The notes under the pieces were generated by a model, which was given only the letters and a program-made list of their open reading frames with translations, ran no database searches and was not told where the DNA came from. The position numbers were made by a program, and so were the translations under genes. Shown here piece by piece: positions 15,340-23,967 of a DNA stretch of 25,889 bases (position 1 is the first letter of the stretch; every line of letters begins with the position of its first letter). The stretch is from CAZYPH01 sp964649095 (GTDB lineage: Bacteria > Bdellovibrionota > UBA1018 > UBA923): the NCBI GenBank assembly GCA_964649095.1, contig CAZYPH010000022.1, forward strand, positions 1-25,889. Reading direction: 5' to 3'.

Positions 15340-16573
15340 ATGTTTCTCTCCTACGTATCAATGTAAATTTCGAGCGATCAATTAAAACTTCAGCCGGTAA
15401 TTTGCGTGAGTTGTAGCGGCTGGACATCGAATGTCCATAGGCACCAGCATTCATAAACGCCAACAATTGACCTTCGGTCTGCGGCAGAAGCTTCACGTTT
15501 TTTAAAAATACATCAGAGCTTTCGCAGACTGGGCCCACAATATCTACTGTTTGTACCTTCTGCTTAGAAGTCTCATGTTTTGTTACGGCTAACACCTCGT
15601 GATGGGCCTGATAAAGGGCCGGTCTTAGTAAGTCGTTCATACCGGCATCTACGATATAGAAGATCTTGTTCGGGCGCGCCTTGATCGCAGTTAACTCGGT
15701 TAATAGATACCCCGCTGCGCCAACAAGCGAGCGACCAGGTTCGAGCCCCAGATGAAAATTGCTGCTACCAAATACCTTTTTAATTAAGCTTCCGAACTCT
15801 ACAAATGGCAGGGCTTGACCTTTGTTGGAATAAGAAATTCCCATTCCACCACCTAGATCAATGTGTGTTATTTTCATGGGCGCATTTTTGGCAATGTTTA
15901 AAACCTCGCGCCAAGCCTGTTCGTAGGGCTTAAGTTCTAAAATCTGTGAACCAATATGGCAGCTGAGACCACAAATATTTATATTTTTAAATATACTGAA
16001 ATTACTAAATACAGACTGTAGTTCTGATTGGTCTAGTCCAAACTTATTTTCTTTTAAACCGGTTGAAATATACGGATGCGTCTTGGCATCCACGTTAGGG
16101 TTGACGCGTAGCGCGACAGAGATTTTCTTTTTTGTGCGTTTTACAATCGAATGGCTGAGCTGATCTATCTGGTGCAGCTCTGAAATCGATTCGACGTTGA
16201 AAAAACCAACCTGAGCTTTTAGTGCTTGAGAGATCTCTTCTTGTGTCTTACCAACGCCTGAAAAAACGATCTCTTTACCTGCAATGCCAGCCTGTTGGGC
16301 GCGATACAGCTCACCGCCGCTCACAATGTCAGCGCCGCATCCTAGTTGTTTCATTAGGCGTAGAATGTGAAGATTCGAGTTGGCCTTTACAGCATAGTAG
16401 ATTGAAAGATTGAGGCCTTTTACCGAAGCGCGCAGCTGTTGCACACGATCGACGATCGCGGCTTTGGAATACACGTAGGTTGGAGTACCCACGGCATCGG
16501 CAATTAACCGCAGAGGTACGTCTTCAACGTATAACGCAGAGCCTTTATAACTACATGAACTATCGTGTGCCAT
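15311..16573 (-). CDS. lysA: Diaminopimelate decarboxylase
   Basis: LysA decarboxylates meso-diaminopimelate to L-lysine, the last biosynthetic step. The 420-residue fold-III PLP enzyme has the PLP lysine K63 in YYAVKANSN, the glycine-rich loop DLGGGMGISY, EPGRSLVG for PLP phosphate, and the C-terminal VGPVCESSDVF plus GAYGHSMSSRYN substrate motifs. Its start overlaps the LptM-like gene by 14 bp and its end overlaps dapA by 29 bp. The upstream lipoprotein-lysA order is common in Gram-negative bacteria. It encodes the direct opposite of the kam pathway on the other strand of the window. Confidence 0.96.
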   Translation of the reverse strand: MAHDSSCSYKGSALYVEDVPLRLIADAVGTPTYVYSKAAIVDRVQQLRASVKGLNLSIYYAVKANSNLHILRLMKQLGCGADIVSGGELYRAQQAGIAGKEIVFSGVGKTQEEISQALKAQVGFFNVESISELHQIDQLSHSIVKRTKKKISVALRVNPNVDAKTHPYISTGLKENKFGLDQSELQSVFSNFSIFKNINICGLSCHIGSQILELKPYEQAWREVLNIAKNAPMKITHIDLGGGMGISYSNKGQALPFVEFGSLIKKVFGSSNFHLGLEPGRSLVGAAGYLLTELTAIKARPNKIFYIVDAGMNDLLRPALYQAHHEVLAVTKHETSKQKVQTVDIVGPVCESSDVFLKNVKLLPQTEGQLLAFMNAGAYGHSMSSRYNSRKLPAEVLIDRSKFTLIRRRETYADLIKHEI

Positions 16574-16799
16574 TTTTGCGACTTCTTTTGGTTGTTTGGT
16601 TGGTAGGGTTAGAGTTGGTTGAGGCTGTGTTTTTTTCGTCGTGGTCTTTCACGTTTTCAGAAATAGATTCTGTTTTTTCCGGTGGGATATCTTTAATAGG
16701 CGGTAATGGCGGGCCCTTCACACCGCATGTCAATGTAGGGAGCGAACAGAAAAGTATTACGGAAACTACAAAAAATGGTCTTTTAGAAAGTGGCTGCAT
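16560..16799 (-). CDS. lptM: Small LptM (YifL)-like lipoprotein
   Basis: The 79-residue product has a short N-terminal hydrophobic segment (about 9-24) followed by C25-GVKGPPLPP, the CGxKGPL pattern of LptM, a lipoprotein that helps maturation of the LPS transporter LptD. The residues before the cysteine are T-L-T rather than the usual L-[AST]-[GA], so lipid processing is likely but not textbook. The tail (40-79) is charged, polar and low in complexity. The position immediately before lysA, overlapping it by 14 bp, is the classic place for this gene family. Confidence 0.7.
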   Translation of the reverse strand: MQPLSKRPFFVVSVILFCSLPTLTCGVKGPPLPPIKDIPPEKTESISENVKDHDEKNTASTNSNPTNQTTKRSRKNGTR

Positions 16800-16839
16800 T
16801 TATGCTTAGAATTACCATCGATTCGTCGCCAATTGTAGC

Positions 16840-18024
16840 TTAGAATCGTAAGGTCGCACCAACCGCGAAGCCCTCGGTGCCAATATCGGCTCTTAGAGCC
16901 CATTGTGGGCCAATTCGTAACTGCACACCGCCGCCAAAAAAGCGTCCTGTGGTCTGCAATTGTTCAACAGCCGTGGTCAGATCAGGGTCATCGTAGGACA
17001 CAAAATTTCGTTTAACGCCGGCGTAGACAAAAAAACCAAAGTTTTCACTTACTAACAGTGTGTAGCGCGCATTGAGCAGGATTGGAAATACTTGTACGGC
17101 ATCGCCAGTCTTAAAATATTCTACAATCGAAAAATACATGCCTGTTAAATCGAAGCTCAACTGGTCTTGCAGGCTAAGCGTTTTAAAAAATAAGCGATTA
17201 GCAGCCGTAAACGAATATTTCAAAGCCACCGCGCTGTAGGTTTTATTAAAGTAGTTTCGGTCTGTAGCATTGTACCCAATGGCTCTGTACGAAGCGTATT
17301 GAATTGAAACACCGTGGCGAAAAGGGTCTAATAGGACGGGCCCTTTGTGTGTAGAATCACCGAGCTCATCCATCAGACTGTTGTCTTGGCTCGGGTCCTC
17401 ATTAGTTAGGTCATCAATTTCAATGCCGTCTTTGGTGAATAGTGGTGGCGGCTGTTTGTTCTCTGTGGTCGTTGCAGGTTCGGTTTCCGGTTTTTTTTCC
17501 GCTGGTTTCGGAATGCCGCGATCGAGCTCTGAGTCATCCGGGGGAATTTCATTGGCCAAAGCCTCGTCAGACTTGACGCGATTCATGTCTAAGATGCCGG
17601 CCTTGGCATCGGCCTCTTTTACTAGCTGAGTTACGCGGTCGCCTAGCTTTCGAAGCGCGCGATATTGTTTTGAAATAACCTCGCCGTCGTTGCTAAATCG
17701 AATAACAATTTTTGCAGCAAAACGTTGTGGAATTTTGTCTTCGTAACTTTTTAATACACGTATTGCAGCGACTTCTTTGTCGCCATCTTTAAGCAACAGC
17801 ACACGGCCCGGTCGGGGCGAGCTAGAATTAATATCTTCAAGTAACAAGACACGCTTCGATGAAGATGTGCGTAACAGCCGTACGTTAAATTCTTCGGCGT
17901 CAATTTCAGGCACAGCAAATGATGAGGTTGATATAAAAAATCCAAAAGCAAAGATAACGATCGCAAGCTTAATAGGCTTCAGATAGGAAATAATCAAACT
18001 TGCGAATCTATTGAGATTCATCAT
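16840..18024 (-). CDS. Outer-membrane beta-barrel protein
   Basis: The 394-residue protein has an N-terminal signal peptide (long n-region, hydrophobic core about 18-36, SSFA/VPE cleavage near residue 37), a periplasmic N-terminal part (38-150), a Pro/Glu/Thr-rich linker (about 165-225) and a C-terminal region of alternating amphipathic strands ending in F, GFAVGATLRF, a typical beta-barrel assembly signal. Strands such as YSAVALKYSFT, ILLNARYTLLV and FGFFVYAGVKR support a small barrel. No specific family is recognised. Its start lies only 11 bp from the divergent D-cysteine desulfhydrase-family gene, and MM at the start offers two adjacent ATGs. Confidence 0.78.
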   Translation of the reverse strand: MMNLNRFASLIISYLKPIKLAIVIFAFGFFISTSSFAVPEIDAEEFNVRLLRTSSSKRVLLLEDINSSSPRPGRVLLLKDGDKEVAAIRVLKSYEDKIPQRFAAKIVIRFSNDGEVISKQYRALRKLGDRVTQLVKEADAKAGILDMNRVKSDEALANEIPPDDSELDRGIPKPAEKKPETEPATTTENKQPPPLFTKDGIEIDDLTNEDPSQDNSLMDELGDSTHKGPVLLDPFRHGVSIQYASYRAIGYNATDRNYFNKTYSAVALKYSFTAANRLFFKTLSLQDQLSFDLTGMYFSIVEYFKTGDAVQVFPILLNARYTLLVSENFGFFVYAGVKRNFVSYDDPDLTTAVEQLQTTGRFFGGGVQLRIGPQWALRADIGTEGFAVGATLRF

Positions 18025-18035
18025 TTACTTTAATT

Positions 18036-19076
18036 ATGTCTAACCTCGAACTTCCGAACAAGTTGAATCTGGCTCAGTTGCCAACTCCTATACAGAAACT
18101 AGAATATATTTCTCAGCTAATACATCGTGATGTCTATGTGAAGCGGGACGATTTTACCCACCTAGAAATGAGTGGTAATAAACTTCGGAAATTAGAATAC
18201 CTTCTAGCCGAGGCAAAACGTAAGGGCTCTAAAACGGTATTTACTGCCGGGGCAGTACAAAGCAACCACGTACGGGCTACGGCAATTGCTTGTGCCAAGC
18301 TTAGCCTGGGCTGTGTGGTCTTTTTAAAAGAAACGCTCGAAATAAAACAGGCGGCTCCTAAAGTAGAGGGTAACCTTTATCTTACAACTCTGGCGGGCGC
18401 CAAGGTGGTTTGGGTTGATGAACAAGAATTAAAAGAACCCGCCCGAGTATTCTTAAAACATGCCGACGAATTCAAGATTCGTGACGGTGTATTGCCGTTT
18501 TTTATTGCCGTGGGCGGATCGCAAGATTTTGGAGCCTTAGGTTATTTCTCTGCCTTCGAAGAAATTCAGAAGCAGAGTTTAGATATGGGCATTCACTTTG
18601 ATTCCATCGTATGTGCCACCGGCTCGGGGGGCACGCACGCGGGATTAATTTTGGGTCGTAACTATTTTGATGCCAACGAAACTACGCGGATTATTGCGTT
18701 CGATATCATTGGCGATTCCAATGTTATGATCGAAAAGGCAAAAACTGTCGCCCTTGCAGCAATTCAGCGCTTTCGTTTACCAATTTCTTTGGGGCGCGAT
18801 GATATCGACGTCATCGGTGGTTATGTCGGAATCGCCTACGCAAAGCCTACCGTTGAGCAGTACCAGTTTTTAGCCGAAGTTTTTCGACGCGAGGGTATTT
18901 TATTTGACCCTGTGTATGCCGGCAAAGCGTTGTTTGGTTTAGTAAAAGAGTGTTTGAATCAAAATACCCGTTTCGGCCAAAAAATATTATTTCTCAATTC
19001 AGGTGGCTTTGCTTCGTGTTTTGTTGATTCGCATCGAGAAGGCATGCTTGGTGTTTTAGTCAGCAAAGATAGTTAA
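18036..19076 (+). CDS. D-cysteine desulfhydrase / ACC deaminase family PLP enzyme
   Basis: This 346-residue fold-II PLP enzyme resembles D-cysteine desulfhydrase (DcyD), which converts D-cysteine to pyruvate, sulfide and ammonia, and its ACC deaminase relatives. Seen are KRDDFTHLEMSGNKLRKLEY with the PLP lysine K49, QSNHVRATA (S75-N76-H77), GGSQDFGALGY near residue 165, GSGGTHAG for phosphate, and DPVYAGKALFGL near the end. I favour DcyD-like activity because of the GNKLRKLEYL and YAGKA patterns, but substrate residues cannot be judged by eye. ATG 18036 begins close to the conserved LPTPIQKLEYI, so the start is secure. Almost no 5' space exists before the divergent barrel gene. Confidence 0.82.
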   Translation: MSNLELPNKLNLAQLPTPIQKLEYISQLIHRDVYVKRDDFTHLEMSGNKLRKLEYLLAEAKRKGSKTVFTAGAVQSNHVRATAIACAKLSLGCVVFLKETLEIKQAAPKVEGNLYLTTLAGAKVVWVDEQELKEPARVFLKHADEFKIRDGVLPFFIAVGGSQDFGALGYFSAFEEIQKQSLDMGIHFDSIVCATGSGGTHAGLILGRNYFDANETTRIIAFDIIGDSNVMIEKAKTVALAAIQRFRLPISLGRDDIDVIGGYVGIAYAKPTVEQYQFLAEVFRREGILFDPVYAGKALFGLVKECLNQNTRFGQKILFLNSGGFASCFVDSHREGMLGVLVSKDS

Positions 19077-19087
19077 GGAATAAATAT

Positions 19088-19993
19088 ATGAATTTATATA
19101 TTTATATTGCCCTTCTAGGTATCGCATCTTCCAATGTCTTTGGTTACGCTAAGACCAGTAAAGTGCAATCACAAAGGATAGATCCGGTTAGTCAGGCCAC
19201 ACAGCTTTTTGATAGTTTTCAGCGTGACAAAGCCCTCTATTTTTTACGAAAGACTCTAGAGCAGAAGAATCTAACTCGAGAGCAGCGAACCGGTCTTGAG
19301 AAATTATATCGTTTTATACAAGTTCAGTTTTACGAAACAAAAAACTTTCAACTGTATCAAAACGCGCGAGCATCTTCTTTAGCGGGCCGTCCTGACGCCT
19401 GTTTAAAATTAATTGAAGGGATTTCAAAACAAGACAACTCTAACGTAGAGGTTCAGTTACAAAAGTTAGACTGTCTCTTGGTACAGAAGAAATTAGAGGA
19501 TCTTGGTCCGCTGGTAACCGAGCTGCGTTTGAACGTGATGCCGGCCGGTTATTTACCAGATCCATCGCAAGATATCTTTGACCAAGCTAATATTGATGAA
19601 CGCTTTTTGGTAGCCATGGCACAAATTCAGTTTGTTAAGGGTAACTTTGAAGAAGCATTAATCGAGCTCGCCAAAGTAGTAAAACCGCGACTAGAACTTT
19701 TTGTTATTTTGAGAGCTCAGGCACTAAAGGGGTTGTCTAAGCCATCTGATGCAATTGATTTGTTAAAGCGGTATACAGAACAACAGACTCAAGCTGTAGA
19801 AGCCTGGTTTGAATTGGCGAAATTATACCAGCCAGATCCTTTAAAACGTGATCTGGCTTTAAAGGCGTTTCAACAATTTGTGCAGCGCGTTTCGGGGCTG
19901 CCTAGAGATCAAAAACAGTCCATACGGATTGAAGAGAAGATAACTGAAAGTAAAAGACAAATTGCTGAACTTACGCAAGTTCGACAAAGTTAA
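19088..19993 (+). CDS. Exported TPR-like protein
   Basis: The 301-residue product begins with a short hydrophobic signal-like segment (residues 1-19, cleavage perhaps after SSNVFG) and then consists almost wholly of helices with TPR-like periodicity, for example around 178-193 (AQIQFVKGNFEEALIELA), 205-228 and 236-263 (AWFELAKLYQPDPLKRDLALKA). It is probably a periplasmic protein-protein scaffold. AAGGA lies 9 nt upstream of ATG 19088. It follows the desulfhydrase-like gene by 11 bp and precedes the nucleoside kinase by 3 bp, so these are probably co-transcribed. Partner unknown. Confidence 0.7.
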   Translation: MNLYIYIALLGIASSNVFGYAKTSKVQSQRIDPVSQATQLFDSFQRDKALYFLRKTLEQKNLTREQRTGLEKLYRFIQVQFYETKNFQLYQNARASSLAGRPDACLKLIEGISKQDNSNVEVQLQKLDCLLVQKKLEDLGPLVTELRLNVMPAGYLPDPSQDIFDQANIDERFLVAMAQIQFVKGNFEEALIELAKVVKPRLELFVILRAQALKGLSKPSDAIDLLKRYTEQQTQAVEAWFELAKLYQPDPLKRDLALKAFQQFVQRVSGLPRDQKQSIRIEEKITESKRQIAELTQVRQS

Positions 19994-19996
19994 ATC

Positions 19997-20629
19997 ATGA
20001 AGCCACTTCACATCGTTATTGCAGGTAATATTGGTGCCGGAAAGACAAGTTTAACTAATCTGTTGGCTCAAGAGTTTGATTACAAGCCGTATTTTGAGTC
20101 GGTGGATGACAACCCTTATTTAGCTGATCTCTATAGTAATGCCGAGCTTTGGTCGTTTCATACCCAGGTGTACTTTTTAACAACACGGTTTCGTGCTCAT
20201 AAATTGATTCAGCGATTAGTGCGCGATGAAATGAAGACCTGTATTCAAGATCGCAGTATATATGAAGATCGACATATATTTGCACGCATGCATAACGAAT
20301 CGGGCCTTTTGAAGTACAGAGAGTTTTCTAGTTATATTGCACTCTACGAGCAGATGACCGAATTTTTAACCCCACCCGATTTATTAATCTATCTGCAGAA
20401 GTCTAGCGAGGTTTTGCTTGATAACATCAAACGTCGCAATCGAACGTATGAGGCAGGGATAGATCCTAATTATATTGTAAGCCTTAATAGTTATTATGAT
20501 GACTGGGTTGATTCTTACTCATTAGGCGAGAAGGTTATTATTTCTTCAGATACGTTAGATTTCGTAAATCGAAAAGATGACGCCGCCTATGTGTTAGATC
20601 GTGTTCATTCGGCCGCTAGGCAATTCTGA
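19997..20629 (+). CDS. Deoxynucleoside kinase (dAdo/dGuo kinase type)
   Basis: The 210-residue enzyme phosphorylates deoxynucleosides at the 5' position for salvage. The P-loop is GNIGAGKT (10-17), the catalytic/substrate segment is QDRSIYEDRHIFA (DRS motif), and the LID-type region is RRNRTYEAGID. These fit the bacterial deoxyadenosine/deoxyguanosine kinase group; the precise base preference cannot be read. The start lies 3 nt after the TPR gene with no strong ribosome-binding site, suggesting coupling. A 128-bp gap separates it from the LysM lipoprotein. Confidence 0.87.
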   Translation: MKPLHIVIAGNIGAGKTSLTNLLAQEFDYKPYFESVDDNPYLADLYSNAELWSFHTQVYFLTTRFRAHKLIQRLVRDEMKTCIQDRSIYEDRHIFARMHNESGLLKYREFSSYIALYEQMTEFLTPPDLLIYLQKSSEVLLDNIKRRNRTYEAGIDPNYIVSLNSYYDDWVDSYSLGEKVIISSDTLDFVNRKDDAAYVLDRVHSAARQF

Positions 20630-20757
20630 CCTAGTAAAAATTTTCTTAGTTTAATTTTCGATCCATTCTGTCGATTCACTTGCAAGTAGTGAGTTATAAC
20701 GCGTGCGTTCGCCCATTAAAATGGCTTGTAACGACACCTGTTTTTCGGAGACAGCAA

Positions 20758-21990
20758 ATGGAATCGAGTTTGAAATCAAGATTTAGTCTTTTACATGGTC
20801 CAGCCCAGATTGTGCTGACCCTTTCGCTGATTATTAGTAGCGGCTGTAGCGGGACTAAAAAATCGTATTCACTAGAGAATGATTCGGGAATTGTGGAAGC
20901 CGATACTATTGAGATTACTCCAATTGACTCTGGGCAGCGTTCATCCGTGCAACTCACCGATGATCAAGCGGTATCAGAAAGTTTAGCGGTGGATTCTGCG
21001 CCGCCCGTGTCATTAGATGGCGATGGTTTTGTAGCAGCCACACAAGAGCAGGCAGGCACTACTAGTGCTGTAGCTAACGTTACGGAAACAGCGACCCCTA
21101 TTTTGCCCATGGAAACACCCACTGATAGTCTGACAGCTGTGAGCGAGCCAGTATCTATCGACAGCAGTGCAAACGACAACAACAATGTTGCGCAGAGTAC
21201 TGTTTACTCGATTGATAGTGCTGGATCAGCCGATGCTTCTGTTGCTAGCCCCGTCTCGGTCTCAACTGAGGTTGCTGGCGATGGCACCTATACCGTACAG
21301 CCTGGCGATACTTTAATGCGTATTGCGTTTAACGTTTACGGTAATGTATTTCGGTGGAAAAAAATCTTCGATCTCAATCAAGACAAACTTACAGATGCGA
21401 ACGTGCTGAAATCAGGAATGGTTTTAAAAACCGGCATGTCAAAGGCCGTAGTGAAGGCGACCAATGGCGAGCCATACTTAGTTAAGAAAGGCGACACTCT
21501 AGGGTCTATTGCGCAAGACGTTTACGCAAAGCGTCAGTACTGGAAGCGTTTATACGAAAACAATAAACATATTATTAAAAATCCGAATCAAATATATGCA
21601 GGATTTTATATATACTATCAAATTAGCGAGGAAGAGCGCCAAGAGGCCCAACGCTTAAGAGCACAGGCTCAACATCAGTCTCCAAATTATCGCCCTGTTA
21701 AGGCCTACGCCGGTCGATCATCGCGTCCTACGAACATGCGCGAACCAAATCGTAACATTGCAACGTCGGTATCTGATAGAGCTTTGCAGCCAAAACGCCC
21801 TGACTTTAATGGTGGTGGTCTTACAAGTATGATTGAGGGTGGATATGTAAAGCCCATGAACCCAGTAAACACACGAAACCTATCGCCGCGAGAAGCATCC
21901 GTAGCAGTAAAAATTAAGACACCCGATCGTTTGCCAGCGGCTAACCCAAAGAAACCGACTGTAAAATCTGGGTTAGATCTTTTGAGGTAA
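20758..21990 (+). CDS. Lipoprotein with two LysM domains
   Basis: I place the start at ATG 20758, which has GGAGA 6-7 nt upstream; the frame runs 26 codons further back but that would put unlikely residues before the signal peptide. The 410-residue protein has a lipoprotein signal with the lipid cysteine at C30 (IISSGCSG), a low-complexity Ser/Thr/Ala/Asp-rich region (about 31-175), LysM 1 (178-226, YTVQPGDTLMRIAFNVYG), LysM 2 (240-288, YLVKKGDTLGSIAQDVYA) and a basic, Pro-rich tail. It should sit in a membrane and bind peptidoglycan. A 10-bp palindrome (acttgcaagt, 20678-20687) and a -10-like tataac (20695-20700) in the upstream gap suggest its own promoter. Confidence 0.82.
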   Translation: MESSLKSRFSLLHGPAQIVLTLSLIISSGCSGTKKSYSLENDSGIVEADTIEITPIDSGQRSSVQLTDDQAVSESLAVDSAPPVSLDGDGFVAATQEQAGTTSAVANVTETATPILPMETPTDSLTAVSEPVSIDSSANDNNNVAQSTVYSIDSAGSADASVASPVSVSTEVAGDGTYTVQPGDTLMRIAFNVYGNVFRWKKIFDLNQDKLTDANVLKSGMVLKTGMSKAVVKATNGEPYLVKKGDTLGSIAQDVYAKRQYWKRLYENNKHIIKNPNQIYAGFYIYYQISEEERQEAQRLRAQAQHQSPNYRPVKAYAGRSSRPTNMREPNRNIATSVSDRALQPKRPDFNGGGLTSMIEGGYVKPMNPVNTRNLSPREASVAVKIKTPDRLPAANPKKPTVKSGLDLLR

Positions 21991-22015
21991 GTTCTATACC
22001 GTAACAAGTGCACAT

Positions 22016-22804
22016 ATGAAGGCACTTACTCTAACGATTTGTGGACTAATATTTTTTAGCGGCTGTCAAACAGCGCGAATGGCCTCTGATCATCCAACAA
22101 GTGCAACACAATCAGCAGCTCTTGATGTGGAAGCTAGTTTTGATCGAGGCATACAAAAGAAGTATTCACTTCTTAATAGCGATGTCCTTTCCGATTATAT
22201 TCGATCGGTTCTTGTTCAGATTTCACGCAAAGGGACATCTGGCGCAATATTGCAAAAACAAAATATAGTTGTGCGTGTCTTGAGTGCGAAGAAGTGTTTT
22301 CTCGGCATTAGCCCGAAAAACCATGTCTATGTATCTTTAGGGGTTCTTAATTTATTACAATATGAAAATGAGCTTGGTTTTCTATTAAGTATGGCGCTCG
22401 AGATGCGCCACAGTGGAGTCGTTCAGAAGTACTATGACGCGCTCGGTTTGAAGCCAAATACTTCCCCTGAAAAATATTTCGAGCCTGACGGGATATTTGA
22501 TTTTGGTGGTTTAGAATATTTAAAGATAAAAAAACAGAGCCTCAAACACTTGCATGCCGCCGGCTATGACCTTCGCGGTGCTATTACCATTATTGATCGT
22601 GTGTTCGAAAAACATAGAGACTCATCGGCCATAAAGTTATCCGATGTGAGTTCGTTTCGCGCCTTGTGGTATGAGCCAACCGAACTAAAAGTCATCATGC
22701 GCGAAGAGGTTGCGAAATTTCCGCCAATAAGAGATCCTATTGTCAAGTCACGTGAATTTGAAAAATTTCTTTCGAACGTGAAAAAAATTAACGCAAAAAT
22801 TTAG
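22016..22804 (+). CDS. Lipoprotein, degenerate M48-type peptidase homologue
   Basis: The 262-residue product has a lipoprotein signal (cysteine C17 in FFSGCQTA) and a body like secreted M48 metallopeptidases: KKYSLLNSDVLSDYIRSV, a NHVYVSLGVLNLLQYENEL segment in place of GGYVYVTRGLL, and a later AAGYDLRGAI matching the GYDPxxA region. The zinc motif HExxH is altered to L128-E129-M-R-H132, the first histidine codon being CTC (CAC would be His), and the third-ligand EAD position reads K-I-K. It is therefore probably a non-catalytic relative that keeps a binding or chaperone role. It follows the LysM lipoprotein by 25 bp. M48 ancestry is judged from pattern, not a search. Confidence 0.62.
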   Translation: MKALTLTICGLIFFSGCQTARMASDHPTSATQSAALDVEASFDRGIQKKYSLLNSDVLSDYIRSVLVQISRKGTSGAILQKQNIVVRVLSAKKCFLGISPKNHVYVSLGVLNLLQYENELGFLLSMALEMRHSGVVQKYYDALGLKPNTSPEKYFEPDGIFDFGGLEYLKIKKQSLKHLHAAGYDLRGAITIIDRVFEKHRDSSAIKLSDVSSFRALWYEPTELKVIMREEVAKFPPIRDPIVKSREFEKFLSNVKKINAKI

Positions 22805-22871
22805 TAACGATTGCCGCTGAAAAGAATTGGTCACTTAGACCCTTGCTTTCAAAGTGCAGATTGGTGTTTGA

Positions 22872-23966
22872 ATGGTAAGCCCGACCACTAAGCAGTTGAG
22901 TACTAATAAAACAACAAAACTCCTGCGGCCGCCGACGCCAGTTGGTCTAGCAGTTAATAACACCGATAATGCCAAGGCTATGGTGATGACCTGGGTTACT
23001 AATGTTACCAAATGGAAACTCGATCACTCTAAAATTGACGCATTACCGGGTGATGCTTCGTCACGACGTTACTTTCGTATTAAACATCGCGAAAAATCTT
23101 ACATCGTAATGTACATGCAACCATTTGTAGATCTCGACGATCGAATTCCTTTTTTGCAGGTGCAGAATTATTTACATTTAGTGGGCGTTCCAGTGCCAGA
23201 AGTACATCACCATAGCGCCGAGCATGGGCTTATTTTATTAAGTGATCTCGGTGACGAAACTCTACTGAAGTGTTTAGAGAACGTATCGAAACAGAAAGAA
23301 CAAATCGTTTGGTTTAAGCGTGCCATTGATTTGCTGGTTCAGATGCAGCGTGCCACTGCAAAACAGAATGCAGCGATTGACGCTTATGGTCTCTATTTCG
23401 ACGTCGAAAAACTTATGTGGGAGGTGGGTTTTACTCTAACCCATTTTTACAATGGGGTACTCGCGCGTCAAATGATGCCAATTGATCGCGAAAAAGTATT
23501 AAATTATTTTTCTGCTATATGTCACGAGTTGGCCTCTCAGCCGTGGGTGTTTACTCATCGAGATTACCACGGTCGCAACATCATGGTTCATGATGACGTA
23601 CTCTGTATGATTGATTTTCAGGATGCACGACTGGGGTGTGCGCAATATGACCTAGCTTCGTTACTGCGCGATTCATACTACCAACTAGAAGAAGAGACGG
23701 TCTATGAATTGGTCCAATACTACTATTCGAAGTTACCTGTAGCGACGCGCGGTACTTATAAATCATTTGTGCGTGTATTTGACCTTATGTCTATTCAACG
23801 AAACTTTAAAGCTATCGGCTCGTTTTCGTCGTTTTATACAAAACGTCAAGATGTGCGCTATTTAAAGTTTATCGGCAATACCTTTGAAAATGTGCGAAGG
23901 AATTTATTGAAATTTAAAGACCTCGAAGAGCTGCGTAGTTTATTATTCCGCTATTATTATTTTTAG
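22872..23966 (+). CDS. amgK: Sugar kinase of the aminoglycoside phosphotransferase fold (AmgK-like)
   Basis: AmgK phosphorylates N-acetylmuramic acid (and GlcNAc) at the anomeric position in peptidoglycan recycling. The 364-residue protein has PGDASSRRYFRI near residues 59-70, the Brenner-type catalytic loop H229-R-D231-YHGRN236 and the Mg-binding IDFQDARLG (D248). The N-terminal 35 residues are low-complexity and may not be translated; ATG 22980 is an alternative start, and neither has a clear ribosome-binding site. The next gene, MurU-like, starts one base after this stop, and amgK-murU is a known functional pair. The phosphotransferase fold is certain; the sugar is inferred from the neighbours. 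Confidence 0.8.
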   Translation: MVSPTTKQLSTNKTTKLLRPPTPVGLAVNNTDNAKAMVMTWVTNVTKWKLDHSKIDALPGDASSRRYFRIKHREKSYIVMYMQPFVDLDDRIPFLQVQNYLHLVGVPVPEVHHHSAEHGLILLSDLGDETLLKCLENVSKQKEQIVWFKRAIDLLVQMQRATAKQNAAIDAYGLYFDVEKLMWEVGFTLTHFYNGVLARQMMPIDREKVLNYFSAICHELASQPWVFTHRDYHGRNIMVHDDVLCMIDFQDARLGCAQYDLASLLRDSYYQLEEETVYELVQYYYSKLPVATRGTYKSFVRVFDLMSIQRNFKAIGSFSSFYTKRQDVRYLKFIGNTFENVRRNLLKFKDLEELRSLLFRYYYF

Positions 23967-23967
23967 T

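Noticed and set aside
20680..20757. Longer start for the LysM lipoprotein
   Set aside because: It would bury the lipoprotein signal peptide; ATG 20758 has GGAGA upstream and a normal signal.
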